From: Blastococcus sp. TBT05-19 | GTDB taxonomy: Bacteria > Actinomycetota > Actinomycetes > Mycobacteriales > Geodermatophilaceae | DNA: 64,000 bases | Reading direction: 5' to 3' | Assembly: GCF_003319095.1 (NCBI RefSeq) | Contig: NZ_QOHI01000001.1 | Span: 558,001 to 622,000 of the forward strand | Part shown: positions 63,922 to 64,000 of the stretch, piece by piece | How the letters are laid out: every line of letters starts with the position of its first letter | How positions within the stretch are numbered: the stretch's first letter is position 1 | The notes under the pieces: generated by a model | Seen by the model: only the letters and a program-made list of their open reading frames with translations | The model's database searches: none | Told to the model about the DNA's origin: nothing | Translations under genes and position numbers: made by a program

Positions 63922-64000
63922 TGACCACCCGACTCCTCGACCCGGCCCCGGCGCCGGCGACCGCACCGGCTCCGCCCCCGGTCCAGGTGCTGTCGTTCGC
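63921..64000 (+). CDS. Start of fliW-like gene, cut by window end
   Basis: Only 26 residues are visible: an Ala/Pro-rich start, then PPPVQVLSFA. A beta-strand ending in V-x-V-L-x-F is how FliW (the flagellin- and CsrA-binding assembly factor) begins, and flgL-fliW-csrA is a common gene order. The TGATG overlap with flgL shows that it is a real coupled gene. The assignment is inference from position and a few residues. Confidence 0.5.
   Translation, partial: MTTRLLDPAPAPATAPAPPPVQVLSF

Noticed and set aside
1-64000. tRNA, rRNA, insertion sequences, integrases or attachment sites
   Set aside because: I looked in the intergenic stretches and found no cloverleaf, transposase motif or phage gene; only the hairpin repeats remain as possible mobile traces.

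Overview
The window is about 64 kb of very GC-rich DNA with dense, mostly ATGA/GTGA/TGATG-coupled genes. Several genes have a TANNNT- or GACACT-like box 6-8 nt before the start codon and no ribosome binding site, which suggests leaderless transcripts. Together with mycothiol chemistry (mca), MMPL and TetR proteins and a Gram-positive-type flagellum, this points to a motile actinomycete. A member of the Geodermatophilaceae (Blastococcus/Modestobacter/Geodermatophilus type) is the best guess. That placement is inference from gene content, not a database result.

Left part (1-30.5 kb), housekeeping and accessory genes: a truncated unknown gene; a TetR repressor with a perfect 19-bp operator in front of an MMPL transporter; a Bax-inhibitor-like membrane protein; a thiolase; an SGNH hydrolase; DUF2252; a MoxR-type AAA+ ATPase with its VWA partner; threonine ammonia-lyase; a DrrAB-type ABC exporter; an M3 peptidase; DUF5996. 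Next comes a block whose content resembles the Mycobacterium tuberculosis Rv1080c-Rv1095 neighbourhood as I remember it: greA, mca, a small membrane protein, a hemolysin-III/TrhA protein, a short-chain cis-prenyltransferase and phoH2. A geranylgeranyl-reductase-type flavoprotein, a rhomboid protease and a DUF885 protein are interleaved. An AbiEi/DUF559-type gene flanked by two identical 32-nt direct repeats ends this part.

Right part (30.7-64 kb) is a nearly complete flagellar locus. On the minus strand, from high to low coordinates: sigma factor fliA and a glycosyltransferase; fliC; fliD-fliS-fliT-like; flgB-flgC-fliE-fliF-fliG-fliH-fliI-fliJ-NlpC/SLT hydrolase-fliK-flgD-flgE; flbD-motA-motB-fliL; fliM-fliN-fliO-fliP-fliQ-fliR-flhB-flhA-flhF and a small membrane protein. 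Divergent on the plus strand are flgN-flgK-flgL and the start of a fliW-like gene. The products form the basal body and export gate (FliF, FliPQR, FlhAB), the ATPase complex (FliHIJ), the C-ring (FliG, FliM, FliN), the stator (MotAB), hook and junctions (FlgE, FlgD, FliK, FlgK, FlgL), filament and cap (FliC, FliD) and chaperones (FliS, FlgN, probably the FliT-like protein).

The main observations beyond ordinary annotation are these. A FliA-type promoter signature (TCAA-N16-GCCGATGA and close variants) lies before flgB, flbD, fliC, fliM and flgN and fixes three start codons. The FlhF-like protein is 968 aa long, with a giant low-complexity linker and a GTPase domain that lacks its P-loop. A NlpC/P60-transglycosylase fusion without a Sec signal sits between fliJ and fliK. 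A hairpin repeat family occurs at gene ends, with two copies bracketing the AbiEi-like gene. The phoH2 leader is strongly structured. I saw no rRNA, tRNA, CRISPR array or insertion sequence.
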